A DNA stretch of 64,000 nt. Origin: Cunninghamia lanceolata. Taxonomy: Eukaryota; Streptophyta; Pinopsida; Cupressales; Cupressaceae. Both the position numbers and the translations under genes were made by a program. Shown piece after piece: positions 23,001-34,900 of this stretch (position 1 is its first letter; each line of letters begins with the position of its first letter). Location of the stretch: NCBI GenBank assembly GCA_027924645.1, contig BSBN01000494.1, forward strand, positions 2,056,001-2,120,000. Reading direction: 5' to 3'. The notes beneath the pieces are model-generated. The model saw only the letters and a list, made by a program, of their open reading frames with translations, was not told the DNA's origin and ran no database searches.

Positions 23001-25080
23001 GACAAGACAAGCAATAAGTATTTCATTTATCACATAAACAGCAGGAAATTAAAATAATCATTTGAATCCAGGTGACTATGCAAAATCATGGAAATCGGAT
23101 CCAAAATACTCTCAAACGCACCGAAAATGCATTCAAACCGCTCAAAATTCACTGGGTCAACCATCGCTGACCGGGAAAATGCCACAGGCGCCCAAAAAAA
23201 AACACTTTAAAATTCCACCGCTTCATTTCCCGCCCATCGGCATGATCATCGCCATCGGCGTGTCAAAAAAAACCTGTTGGTAAATATTTACTTCATCATC
23301 ATGATATCTCGCTTCTGCATATTGGCGAAAAGAACAACATCATCATCATCATATTGTTGAAGAAGAAAAGGAGGATATGGAATATGATCATGTTGCCGAG
23401 GAAAGGAAAATGATGGTGACGTCACCATGATATTCGGGCTTCATTGAAATGCTAAGGATGACGTCATCGTCATTTTCGTTAAGATAAGCAGATAAATGTA
23501 ATATCGGGTCACCTAAGGAGCATGATCAGGATGATGAATGTAATATGACCCCTTTGCGGCCAAGGCAACCCTCTCGAAAGATCAGGATGATGATGAGCAT
23601 CGGCATATTTGCTTCTTCGTCAAACTTAGAATAAGACGTCATCATCATATTTCGCGAACCAGATCGTGCTTGAAAAATATCCTATTGAAGGAAAAATGTG
23701 ATGATGATGATGATCAGGATATTTGCTTCTTCGTTTATTAGATCGGGATGACGTCATCATGATATTCCGAGCCTTTGTTAAACTTAGAACATGACGTCAT
23801 CATGATATTTCGCCAACCGGATCATGTTTGGGAAATATCCTGCCGAAGCGAAAATGTGACGATGATGATCATCAGGATATTTTCAAAAGGTTGTATTTCA
23901 TCGGCAGGAGGACTTTACGAAATATCGGGTGAACAAACAAGATCATGATGATCTTGACAACATAACAAGATAAAACAATATGATGATGACCCTCCTCATC
24001 GAATTATCATGATGGCGTCATCATGATATTTTGTCTTCGAAGCACAACGATGACTTGAGGTCATCATGATATTGCGCTAGGGTGATACTGTAAAAAAATG
24101 ATCATGCTGTTTAAGGAATGAAATATCGCCTTCTTCTGAATAGATAGGGTGATCATCATGACATTGCAAAAAAGGTGATCAGGAGGATATGAAGATGATG
24201 ATCCCTTTTATCGATTTATGATAATGATGTCTCCATCACTCAGCGAATTTCAGCGAATGACCCTCGTGAAAGATCAGGATGATAATCATGATTATGCAAA
24301 AGGAGATTAGGAGGATATGAAGTTGTCATCATCATATTTCGAACTTCAGCAAATATCATGATGATGACCTTGCGATAAGATTATAACATGCGCATGCAAA
24401 TATGCCGAAAGTGGATTTTCTAAGGGTGATCCGCATGATATGATAAGATTAGGTAATGTTGAAATATCATGATGATGCTCGCTATACAAAGACCGCTCCA
24501 CGGGGAAACTTACCCTGACCTAAAGTTGATATCATCATGATATTTGAACCTCAGGATATTATCGGGGGGGGTTCAAATATGATGATGATGATCATCTTCA
24601 TGTAACCAAAACCGAGTTTATAACATATGACCCTACTAAAAGAAATCATGATGCTGACATTGCACGTAAGGCCATTTGACGAGTAAAGGGCACTACCACC
24701 TAAGATTGACATCCAGATATTGCAACTGCATGATTTTTATCGGATGATAGACCAAGATCATGATGATCTTGACAACATGATGATGATGCACCTGACCTTT
24801 CACATATGGAAGAATTTTCGAGTGAAGTAAAAGGCAAACCTGCATGGAATTTCAAGCTCTTTCTAAATATGAGGTCATAGAAACAAAATATGAACTTTGA
24901 CAAACTGACCTCATGATAATGACCTACCTTATCCAGTGTCATGATGATGATGCACCTGACCTTCATTTTTACCAAACCGCCAGAAAACAGAAAAAACACA
25001 AGCAGAAGCAAAAAGCAAACATCAGCAGGGGTCCCCATTTAGCTAAGCAGCATAATGCGGCGTGTTCTGAACATCACAAC
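23001..25080 (-). repeat. Motif-array element, copy a
   Basis: Homology with copy b begins at GACAARACAAGCAATAAG and ends at ACATCACAAC. The first 280 bp are GC-richer and not motif-based (CAACCATCGCTGACCGG, then CACAGGCGCCCAAAAAAAAAC). About 23,290-24,780 is the ATCATGATG array, inverted relative to 19,487-20,953. The last 190 bp are ordinary sequence. Near 24,776 a segment found in copy b is replaced by a second copy of CATGATGATGATGCACCTGACC, which also occurs at 24,940, so there was a small internal exchange or deletion. No coding capacity. Confidence 0.8.
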
Positions 25081-25340
25081 AACTAGCAACCAAAACAAAA
25101 CAATTAAATTCAAAGTGTTCAAGGAAACTAGATGAAATGAACTAATAACTTCCAACTATGTTTTCCTGCAAATTACTATTCAGCTTGAGACTTAAAGTAT
25201 TCAATAAAGATGCATGAATTTCCATCTTCAGTTTAGTTGTGTGCATGTGATTAATTATCCTCATCTTGAAGATCAGTTGAACAAACCAGTGACTGACATT
25301 AGCCTACGTAGGTAAAGATATTCCCTCATACCCGACCAGA

Positions 25341-25446
25341 TAGACCCTTGCTGCCAGCGAGCGTCTATAGCCCCGGCAAGGTTATCATTACAATTCTCCC
25401 AAGTAGAGCCCCACTGCCAACAAGCGTCCATAGCCCCAGTAGAGTT
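25341..25446. repeat. Pair of 43-bp imperfect direct repeats
   Basis: 25,341-25,383 and 25,404-25,446 share the pattern TAGASCCY...CTGCCARCRAGCGTCYATAGCCCC followed by RGYARRGTTA. Function unknown. Confidence 0.7.
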
Positions 25447-25484
25447 ACTTAGATGGCTTAATCTGGATTTTCAGTATAATCCGC

Positions 25485-25494
25485 TTTATTTATT

Positions 25495-25527
<33 letters not shown>

Positions 25528-25540
25528 TTTTTTTTATTTT
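25485..25540. repeat. (TTTA)n(TTA)n poly-T compound microsatellite
   Basis: TTTA repeats pass into TTA repeats and then a T run. Confidence 0.95.
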
Positions 25541-26059
25541 CTAATTTTGAAAGATTTCATAAGATATAGCAATTTGTAACTTCATGATGCAAGCAGTGGA
25601 CACTTGCTGAAATTAAGCTGAGAATTGTAATGGTAGCAAGAGTGACCTCTGATTTTTCACCTAATATCTACACTGCTATGTTCAACAAACCCAAAGATTT
25701 TAGGTGTGTCATCGTGAGAAACCTGGTTCAAATCCTCAATCACATTTATTGAATACAAAACTTCAGAAGATGAACAACTCTCTGCATTCATGACAGTGAC
25801 AACTTATGTGTAAATTGCAAATGGTTAACCTGAATATCCTAAATTATATACTGTTTTGAATGGTTGCTAGTTTTGCTCCTTAATACTCTACAGTAAAATA
25901 AAGATCCCTGCTGAGGAGACAACAAACAAACCAAACAAACAGGCTGTACAAACAGAAACAAAAAGCAAAAACAAACAGAAGACAAGCTATACAAATAACT
26001 AACCTAAAAGGAAAACAGCAAAAGAAGAACACAAAAACAAAAACAACTACCCTACCAAA

Positions 26060-27361
26060 CTATATACAAGCCTCTACAAGGCAATTAGAAACCCAGGAAC
26101 AAGACCCAAGAACACCCCTACTTGCATATTTCTTTAGGTTGTACAGGAGTAACAGCGTACTAATTATGATTCTCATTCTAGCAGATTTATCTTTGAATTC
26201 TGAAAAAAATTCTGATATTCTAGATTCATTGTGTTTATCAGAATAGCTCTTAACTAGTAACTGAACCTGCTCATCAAGTTTATGATTAATCCATATGCAA
26301 GTCCTATCTCTTGAATTTCCATATTCAAAATAGCATTTATCATTGTTTACTAAGGAAAGGAAAGAGACAACCTGATGTGCCTTTAGCTCTGTGGAACACA
26401 CTTGTTTATTAATAGCTACCTTTTCATTTAACTCTACATTTTCATTGCCCAGCTCTATGTCTAGTCCTTTTTCAAGTTGAAAGGTGAATGACTCTAGATG
26501 TATCATTTCTTCATCTTCATCCAGCTTTATTTCTTCATTCTGGATGTTCAATTTATCCTCAAATTTAGCAAACCTCTCAATGTTCTCATTAGTTTCCTGC
26601 ACATCAGCACTTAAGTAAGTATCTTCATCATCATAATCTGACACACAGAAATTAATCATTTCTAAATCACTTGAGAGTAAAGGTAGGACAACATCTTTAG
26701 ATTGATAGGAATACTCCCCTGTTTTATTTTCAACATAGTATGGGGGGAATGTCTGATTGTGTACAGCAGCTCCATGATCCTCTGTATCCTTTTTTTTCAA
26801 GAATTGTTCACCAGATGACTCACAGTTATCATTCAGTGAAGAGTCTAATTTTATTGACCTGCAACAATCTTGATTTTGATCATCTAATTTAAAGAACTCG
26901 GTCGTAACACTAGGATTTTCTTTCTTTTCTATGACTTCACTAGTTTCTATAGTAGGGATCTTATCAATTTTAGTGCATTTTAATTTTGCCAATGCTTGTT
27001 TACACTTCTTTGCCAAATCATGTTCGTTAAAACTTTTCAGCTCAGACCCAGAGGTTTCCTCTTGACAAATATTCCTTAGTAATTCCATATATTTATCAAA
27101 TATATCAAGACAAACCTCACTTTCCTTTTCTTTTTCATTAAATCCTTTTTGCTTATTATCCAGAAAAGGGACATGAGCTGTGATTTCTTCTCTGCATTTT
27201 TTAGGATATTTATACTTTTCACTAACCTTAATCACAACTGGATCCTGATGAAAAGACAGATTTTTTTTCTTACCATCACATGATTCCTGGAGAGAGATCT
27301 TACTATCCTTTATTCTTAGCATTGGTGCCATCTTTGTATCCTCTGCACATTTGACGACCAT
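26060..27361 (-). CDS. 433-codon open frame, unknown protein
   Basis: This is the longest uninterrupted frame in the window. The protein is highly charged: Lys/Glu-rich in the first 200 residues, then acidic around residues 240-300 (SDYDDEDTYLSADV, LDEDEEMIHLESF). The last 50 residues are more hydrophobic (RIIISTLLLLYNLKKYAS), with three Cys near the end. I recognise no domain, signal peptide or repeat. An in-frame TGA lies directly before the ATG, so either the ATG is the start or this is a large exon joined to others by splicing. It lies between motif-array copies a and b and lacks the Gln-to-stop decay that marks its neighbours. Its uninterrupted length in AT-rich DNA argues for recent or present coding. 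Confidence 0.5.
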   Translation of the reverse strand: MVVKCAEDTKMAPMLRIKDSKISLQESCDGKKKNLSFHQDPVVIKVSEKYKYPKKCREEITAHVPFLDNKQKGFNEKEKESEVCLDIFDKYMELLRNICQEETSGSELKSFNEHDLAKKCKQALAKLKCTKIDKIPTIETSEVIEKKENPSVTTEFFKLDDQNQDCCRSIKLDSSLNDNCESSGEQFLKKKDTEDHGAAVHNQTFPPYYVENKTGEYSYQSKDVVLPLLSSDLEMINFCVSDYDDEDTYLSADVQETNENIERFAKFEDKLNIQNEEIKLDEDEEMIHLESFTFQLEKGLDIELGNENVELNEKVAINKQVCSTELKAHQVVSFLSLVNNDKCYFEYGNSRDRTCIWINHKLDEQVQLLVKSYSDKHNESRISEFFSEFKDKSARMRIIISTLLLLYNLKKYASRGVLGSCSWVSNCLVEACI

Positions 27362-27744
27362 TCATGCTGCATCCTACTGTCGCTCAATAATCTCCTCGTT
27401 TTCCTACCAACTTTCAGCCTTATACACATCTGAGAGACAGATTAGTCCTTTCAAATATAAATCTAATTTTGTGACAAAAGATAGACAATTAAGCTCACCA
27501 TGCTCTGCGGACAAATGTATCCTACACCTTCCAAATAAACCATAGCTATATAGATTTTTAGGATAAAGCTGGTTATTCAAAACTTTCTGAAATCAAGGAA
27601 TGTCAACTTGAAAACTATCCCTATGTGAGTCCATTGAAAATGGGACCTTCTTCCAACCCTTTAGGCCTTTGAAATTTTATGAGATCTAACATATCTCAGA
27701 ATACAACATTCAAAACTCAAAATTTTGACCCTAAACCAAATCAG

Positions 27745-27885
27745 GCCCTCCTTCTAGCGCCAAAAACTGTTGATGATTACAAAATACAGCCTTCTAGCCC
27801 TCCTTCTAGCGCCAGAAAACTATTGATGATTACAATATACAGCCTTCTGGCCCTCCTTCTAGCGCCTGAAAACTGCTAATGACTA
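27745..27885. repeat. 52-53-bp tandem repeat, 2.7 copies
   Basis: The start word GCCCTCCTTCTAGCGCC occurs at 27,745, 27,797 and 27,850. Each is followed by an AAAACTRYTGATGATTACAA-like stretch, with the last copy partial. Confidence 0.85.
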
Positions 27886-28820
27886 TTTTGATGCAATCAT
27901 AACAATAAGTTAAAATTCACATATAATGAACTGAAACTATACTCGAAAGATAAGAAGGAATCATTTGAGATTCAACTAATCCCAAGTCTACAATGGTTTG
28001 GTTGCTCAAGTTCAGTTGGTCAATGTGAAGCTGTAATGTTCAAGGGGCCTTACGTAGTTTACGTTTGTTTTGTGGTTTACTGGCCTGAGAATATGCAAAA
28101 AGGTCATAGATTTCAACAAGTATTCTGTTCATTTGCATAAAGGTGATACTGTGCTGCAAGTTTCAAAGGGTTTTCTTGGATTTTTTGCAGCTTTCTTTTT
28201 TATCTATTTATGAAGACTGTCTACTTATAGCTCTGTTATACATGCTTCTTCAAATTTGAGACAATTTCCTTTGGATTTCTACATTTTCAGCTAAATATTT
28301 CAGATGGGTTGGGAAAAGTTACAAAGATCTACTCTATACCTCATTTAATCTACCAAAGGATCTAATTGTTTCTGTCATGCACTATGTAAATACCACAATA
28401 ATTTGATCAAATCCACAGTAAAAACCCTAAATGTAAGTTCTGGGCATTTTCACAAACATACATTTAAAATTGCAAGCTCTCAGAGAAGATATTTCAAAAT
28501 ACAAAGAAGGGCAGGAGAACACTCAGAAGATAGATGCAAAACTCCAGATTCTATTGTATTAGAAACAAATAGTCATACATGATTTACAATGCAGGAATGA
28601 CTCTTAGTTTCATTGATCATACTACAAAGAACTTACAAGCTTTACAGATACAGTAAGGCAGCCAGACATTCCACACGCACCTTACTGCAGACAAACAGGC
28701 GACCTCCTTCTACTTCTAAACTATGCTAAGCTAACTTGCTGTGTTTTCCTAGAATCCCTGTGTGTAGGCCCTAAAAATCCCTGTTGTCAAGTATTACAGT
28801 GTAGAGAGGCACAATATAAA
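27886..28820. other. Intergenic, nothing recognised
   Basis: No gene or element structure could be supported between the tandem repeat and motif-array copy b. Confidence 0.5.
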
Positions 28821-31173
28821 GACAAAACAAGCAATAAGTATTTCATTTATCACATAAACAGCAGAAAATTAAAATAATCGTTTAAATCCACATGACTATA
28901 CAAAATCGTGGAAATCGGATCCAAAATACTCTCAAACGCGCCCAAAATGCGTTCAGACCGCTCAAAATTCACTGGGTCAACCATCACTGACCGGAAAAAT
29001 GCCACAGGCGCCCAAAAAAAAACACTTTAAAATTCCACCACTTCATTTCCCGCCCATCGGCATGATCATCACCATCGGCGTATAAAAAAAAAACATGTTG
29101 GTCAATATTTACTTCATCATCATGATATTTCGCTTCTGCATATTGCAGAAAAGAACAACATCATCATCATCATATTGTTGAACAAGAAAACGAGGATATG
29201 GAATATGATCATGTTACCGAGGAAAGGAAAATGATGGTAACGTCATCATGATATTTGGGCTTCATTAAAATGCTAAGGATGACGTCATCGTCATCTTCGT
29301 TAAGATCAGGGGATAAATGTAATATCGGGTCACCTAAGGAGCATGATCAGGATGGTGAATGTAATATGACCCCTTTGCGACCAAGGCAACCCTCTCGAAA
29401 GATCAGAATGATGATGAGCATCGGGATATTTGCTTCTTCGTCAAACTTAGAATAAGACGTCATCATCATATTTCGCGAACCAGATCGTGCTTGAAAAATA
29501 TCCTGTTGAAGGAAAAATGTGATGATGATGATGATCAGGATATTTGCTTCTTCGTTTACTAGATCGCGATGACGTCATCATGATATTCGCAGCCTTTGTT
29601 AAACTCAGAACATGACGTCATCATGATATTTCGCCAACCGGATCATGTTTGGGAAATATCCTGCCGAAGGGAAAATGTGACGATGATGACCATCAGGATA
29701 TTTTCAAAAGGTTGTATTTCATCGGCAGGAGGACTTTACGAAATATCAGGTGAACAAACAAGATCATGATGATCTTGACAACATGACAGGATAAAACAAT
29801 ATGATGATGACCCTCCTCATCGAATTATCATGAAGACGTCATCATGATATTTTGTCTTCGAAGCACAAGGATGAGTTGAGGTCATCATGATATTGCGCTA
29901 GGGTGATACTGTAAAAAAATGATCATGCTGTTTAAGGAATCAAATATCGCCTTCTTCTGAATAGATAGGGTGATCATCATGATATTGCAAAAAAGGCGAT
30001 CAGGAGGATATGAAGATGATGATCCCCTTTATCGATTTATGATGATGATGTCTCCATCACTTAGCGAATTTCAGCGGATGACCCTCGTGAAAGATCAGGA
30101 TGATGATCATAATTATGCAAAAGGAGATCAGGAGGATATGAAGTAGTCATCATCATATTTCGAACTTCAGCAAATATCATGATGATGACCTATCATCATG
30201 ATATTGCAAAAAAGGCGATCAGGAGGATATGAAGATGATGATCCCCTTTATCGATTTATGATGATGATGTCTCCATCGCTTAGCCAATTTCAGCGAATGA
30301 CCCTCGTGAAAGATCAGGATGATCATCATAATTATGCAAAAGGAGATCAGGAGGATATGAAGTTGTCATCATCATATTTCAAACTTCAGCAAATATCATG
30401 ATGATGACCTTGCGATAGGATTATAATATGCGCATGCAAATATGCCGATGGTGGACTTTCTAAGGGCGATCAGCATGATATGATAAGATTAGGTGATGTT
30501 GAAATATCATGATGATGCTCGCTATACAAAGACCACTCGACAGGGAAACTTACCCTGACCTAAAGTTGATATCATCATGATATTTGAACCTCAGGATATT
30601 ATCGGGGGGGGTTCAAATATGATGATGATCATCATCTTCATGTAACCAAAACTGAGTTTATAACATATAACCCTCCTAGAAGAAATCATAATGTTGACAA
30701 TGCACCTAAGGCCATTTAACGGGTAAAGGGCACTACCACCTAAGATTGACGTCCGAATATTGCGACTGCATGATTTTTATCGGGTGATAGACCAAGATCA
30801 TAATGATCTTGACAACATGACTTAGGATATAAAAACATGATGATCCTCCTGCGAATATCAGGTTTGACAAAAACTTTGACCGTGCATAACTTTCACATAT
30901 GGAAGAATTTTCGAGTGAACTAAAAGGCAAACCAACATGGAATTTCAAGCTCTTTCTAAATATGAGGTCATAGAAACAAAATATGAACTTTGACAAACTG
31001 ACCTCATGATAATGACCTACCTTATCCAATATCATGATGATGATGCACCTAGCCTTCATTTTTACCAAACCGCCAGAAAACAAAAAAAACATAAGCAAAA
31101 GCAAAAAGAAAACATCAGCAGGGGTCCCCATTTTGCTAAGGAGCATAATGGGGCGTGTTGTGAACATCACAAC
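28821..31173 (-). repeat. Motif-array element, copy b
   Basis: Same orientation and same two ends as 23,001-25,080, about 5.8 kb away. It keeps the outer part lost in copy a (AAAAACTTTGACCGTGCATAA). It carries an extra 219-bp internal duplication. Both copies end at ACATCACAAC. Flanking bases show no clear target-site duplication. Confidence 0.8.
29973..30410. repeat. 219-bp internal tandem duplication in copy b
   Basis: The unit starts ATCATCATGATATTGC at 29,973 and again at 30,192, and runs to ATGATGATGACCT. Copies a and the left arm carry one unit, so the duplication is private to copy b. Confidence 0.85.
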
Positions 31174-31866
31174 AGCTTCTTAACATATACTTGACCAAAA
31201 TATGTTTACTTTCAGCAAAAATTGATTTTAAAAAATTGGAATTAAAGGCACAATATATACATTTATTTTATAATAATCATTAGTACTACTATAGCAATCC
31301 TAAACAATTTCCATTGCTTTAATTATCAAGACAGTCTGTACACATGAAGTATTTAGAAAAAAGAACTATGGTCCTTAATACATAATGAAATAATCTGTTC
31401 AGACTATCTTGTATCCAAGATTTCATTGCACATTTTTCATCTAATGCTTTTTCCTCTGTTCTCAATCTTCTATTTGATGGTCTCAAGACTAAATTTGACA
31501 TATGAAATCATTACTCACATGACCTATTCTCATCCCATCGAGTTTTCCTTTCTCACAATATACTACACCAACATTAAATGCATAAAGGCAGGAACATGAC
31601 GCATTGCGTCTCTTGTTATTATGTAGGAACACATTGAATGCATTTATGGGTGAATTTACCGGCCTATCACAAACTTTATAACGTGAGAAATAAAAGATAG
31701 GACTGATTCGGTAAGTACTTTCGAGACACAGACGATCGCATAAAACAAATAGAACAGATCACCATTGAAGAGCCACGGCCTAATTTATTTAATATCCAGC
31801 CTATTTTGCTTAAGATTCTTTGATCTAAAACGTGCAGATATTGTAACACCCTCCTCCGATTTAATC

Positions 31867-31874
31867 TATAAATA
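31867..31874 (+). promoter_or_regulatory. TATA box of the polyamine oxidase relic
   Basis: TATAAATA lies 49 bp before the ATG at 31,923, in CTATAAATACCAGCC, a normal plant core-promoter distance if transcription starts near 31,900. Confidence 0.65.
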
Positions 31875-32708
31875 CCAGCCAAGAGGAAGCTAATTGCACA
31901 GCAAATTTACGTGCAACATACAATGGGGTTGCCTAATATAGCATTTTGCTACATTTTGGCAGTGTGGTTGCTCTGCTTATTATGTTCTGTGGATGGCGAT
32001 GGCGCCTCTAGTAGTACCATTATTGTTGGAGCTGGCATGTCTGGTAGGAATTAGTGTTCAGGATAGTGCATAACTATCCACCATGCTAGTTTTGAGTTTT
32101 TAGATTTTTATAATAATGATTGTCATTGCTGTTCAGTTGTGTGAAGTCCAACAGTCACTTGTTTTACTTGTTTTTTTGACTCTTCATCTGCTCTGAAGAA
32201 TTCAACATATATTTAGGGAATTTAACATATTTTGGGGATTAAATCATTTGTATTGATTGATGAAAATTCATGTATTTACGGCTGTTTTTTCTCGTGAATG
32301 TAACCAATTATTGGTGAACCACATAATTATGTGTGTTTGTGTACAATTCTTTCTGGTCTTTATTGTTAGTCTGATATTTTATGTTTTTATCTGCCCTATA
32401 TTGTTAACAATTGGCTTCTGGTTTGATTTTTTTTCTAGGTTATAAATTTTTGAGGCGGGAATAATGGTGGCAAAGACTTTGTCTAAGAAGGGGGTGATGG
32501 ATTTTGTAACATCGGAGGCAACGAACAGAATCGGAGGAAGAATTCAAAGAAGAATGTGGGAGGATGCACAATTGAGATGGGTGCCAATTGGGTGGAAGGC
32601 GTGGGAGGAGATTACGTCAATCCCATTTGGCCTCTTGCTAACAAATACAACCTCTGGACCTTCAAATCTGATTGGAGTAATCTCAGCTACAACATCTACC
32701 ACCAGGAG

Positions 32709-33515
32709 TGATGGGGAGCGCACAGCAGATACTAGACTGATGCCCTAAATTTTTCACAGGCAACGAACTAATAGTTGATGAGCCATCGATTCAACTCCAT
32801 CGGCCAAGTTTCTCACCTTTCCACCAATGCCCCAATGGCATTTACCCTTGGAGAGACGCGTTTCATTAGTGGTCACTTGTAACATTGGCTGATTCGCCAA
32901 AAACGTCATCGCATAGCTTTCGTCCTGCGAACCCTAGCACATGAAGATGCTAGGACGTTCTTACTGCACGTAACCTTCATTCCAGAACATCTGCACTATC
33001 GAACAGGGAAACAAAACAGGAAACAGATGGATATGGTACATTGAAGCCATTCCACTGATTTCGACAGAAATCTCACCAGTGGAATCCTTCACGGTGGCAT
33101 ACGGCAACAATGGAAAATGCAAAATGAATGGGAATCTACAGTTATGCGATTTATAGTTGTAAAAACAGAAAACAAATAGACAGAACAGAAATGCTTTATT
33201 TCTCCTAAACACAATGCAATCACATTCGAACACTTCTTCAATCTGATTACATTCGATGAGTATTTGGTCATTCCTCTAGGCATTTATCAACTCGCCCTGA
33301 GTAGTACCAAACTAACTCCAAGCGGCTGGGAAACACTACTGCCTATTTTTGGCATTATTGCTATTTTTAGCATTATTCGATTACATTTTGATAAATGTCC
33401 CCTAAGTCACTTAGGACTTACAAAATGAACCTAGATTCAAACTAAAATGAAATTGCATTGGTCAAATAGACCTTATTACAAAAGAAAACATAATTTTGTA
33501 GGTGCTCCTACACCA
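32709..33515 (-). repeat. 3' LTR of the chromovirus
   Basis: 807 bp, TG...CA termini as read on the + strand (TGATGGGGAG...CTACACCA). It pairs with 38,200-39,027. Confidence 0.93.
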
Positions 33516-33576
33516 TACTCCCTGGGTGAAAGTTGTCTCAAGTCCTCTTAGAGACTAACTGCTGCAAATCACCACC

Positions 33577-34900
33577 CTACTTTTTGATGTCTGCTTCCAA
33601 CATCCATGTGGCCTTTGAGTCTAGAAGTCTTTGCCATTTGACTAAGTGCTCAAAATATGTCTGATTTCTAGTCTTCTTGGCTGTCCTGCTATCCAAAATA
33701 CACTCCATCTTCAGTGGTGCCTTCGGTGGTAAATGTGGTGCCCACTTTGCATTGTCTTGGACAGAATCTTCTATACCTTCTCCTATATCAAGACTCCTAT
33801 ATAATGTTAGATCAGCAACATTGAAGCTAGGTGAAATAGCAATATCATCAAGGAGTTCAATTTTGTAAAGCATTAGAACCATATTTCTCCAAAATCTGAC
33901 ACGGTCCAATTTTCCTCATCATCAACTTGTTGTGGCTTCCCTTGGGTAGTTGGTTCTTGCTGAGATGAACCATGACCATATCTCCCATTTGGTACTACAC
34001 ATCCCTTCGTCTTTGATCCACTCTAGCCTTGATCTTGTGACTGTGCTGGTGTAGAGTATCTCTGACTTGTTGATGGATCTCTTGCATAGCCTCTGCAAAT
34101 GTATCAGTATATCCACTTCTTTTGTCTATCCCTTGAACATCTTGCAATTCAAAAATTCCTCTAGGATGACTACCATAAACAAGTTCAAAAGGACTTAGAC
34201 CTGTACTTCTATTTGTAGAATCATTATAGGCATACTCTGCTTGTGGGAGTACCACATCCCAACTACTGCCATGTTCTCTTGTCAAACATCTCAGTAGATT
34301 GCCTAATGACCTATTGACAACCTCAGTTTGACCATTAGTCTGAGAATGATAGGATGAACTAAAAGACAAATTTGTACCCAATCTTTTCCACAAGGTTCTC
34401 TAGAAATGTCCCACAAATTTACTGTCTCTGTCAGATACAATACTCAAAGGTAATCCATGAATTCTAACAATTTCTTTAAAGAACAAACTTGCAATGTAAC
34501 TAGCATCATTGGTGGTCTTACAAGGAATAAAGTGCACCATTTTGCTAAATCTATCTACCACAACAAACACACTGTCATAACCTGTCCTTGTCTTGGGCAA
34601 TCCCATAACAAAATCCATACTCAAACTTTCCCAAGGTCTGTTTGGTATGGGCAAAGGTTGGTACAATCATGCATTGGTTGAGACTCCCTTTTCTCGTTGG
34701 CAAATCATACAACTCTCAACAAACCTTCGGATATCAATTTGCATCCTTGGCCAAAAGTAAAACCTTCTAACAAGATCTAAGGTCTTATTGAGCCCAATAT
34801 GTCCTCCCAAACCACCACTATTTTTTTCCTTCACAATATTATCCCTCATTAAACACTTAGGGATACAGAGTTGACTTCCCTTAAACAAAAGTCCATCCTG
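33577..34900 (-). pseudogene. Chromovirus integrase and chromodomain
   Basis: Read leftward, GGHIGLNKT and CMICQ form the zinc region near 34,800-34,690. The core follows with [19 protein letters not shown] and NGQTEVVNRS, so all three DDE acidic residues are present. A TAG at 34,396-34,394 replaces the Trp expected in FWRTLW. The tail near 33,690-33,577 reads ILDSRTAKK...YFEHLVKWQRLLDSKATWMLEAD, a chromodomain with the usual aromatic residues. Chromodomains of this group bind histone marks and steer integration to heterochromatin. A frame change separates core and tail. Confidence 0.88.

Noticed and set aside
22694..23026. 110-codon Cys-rich frame on the minus strand
   Set aside because: Runs across the boundary of repeat copy a and has no recognisable motif.
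23001..25086. Helitron ending in CTAG at 25,083-25,086
   Set aside because: Copy b has no CTRR at the equivalent place, no TC start is shared, and no 3' hairpin at the expected distance.
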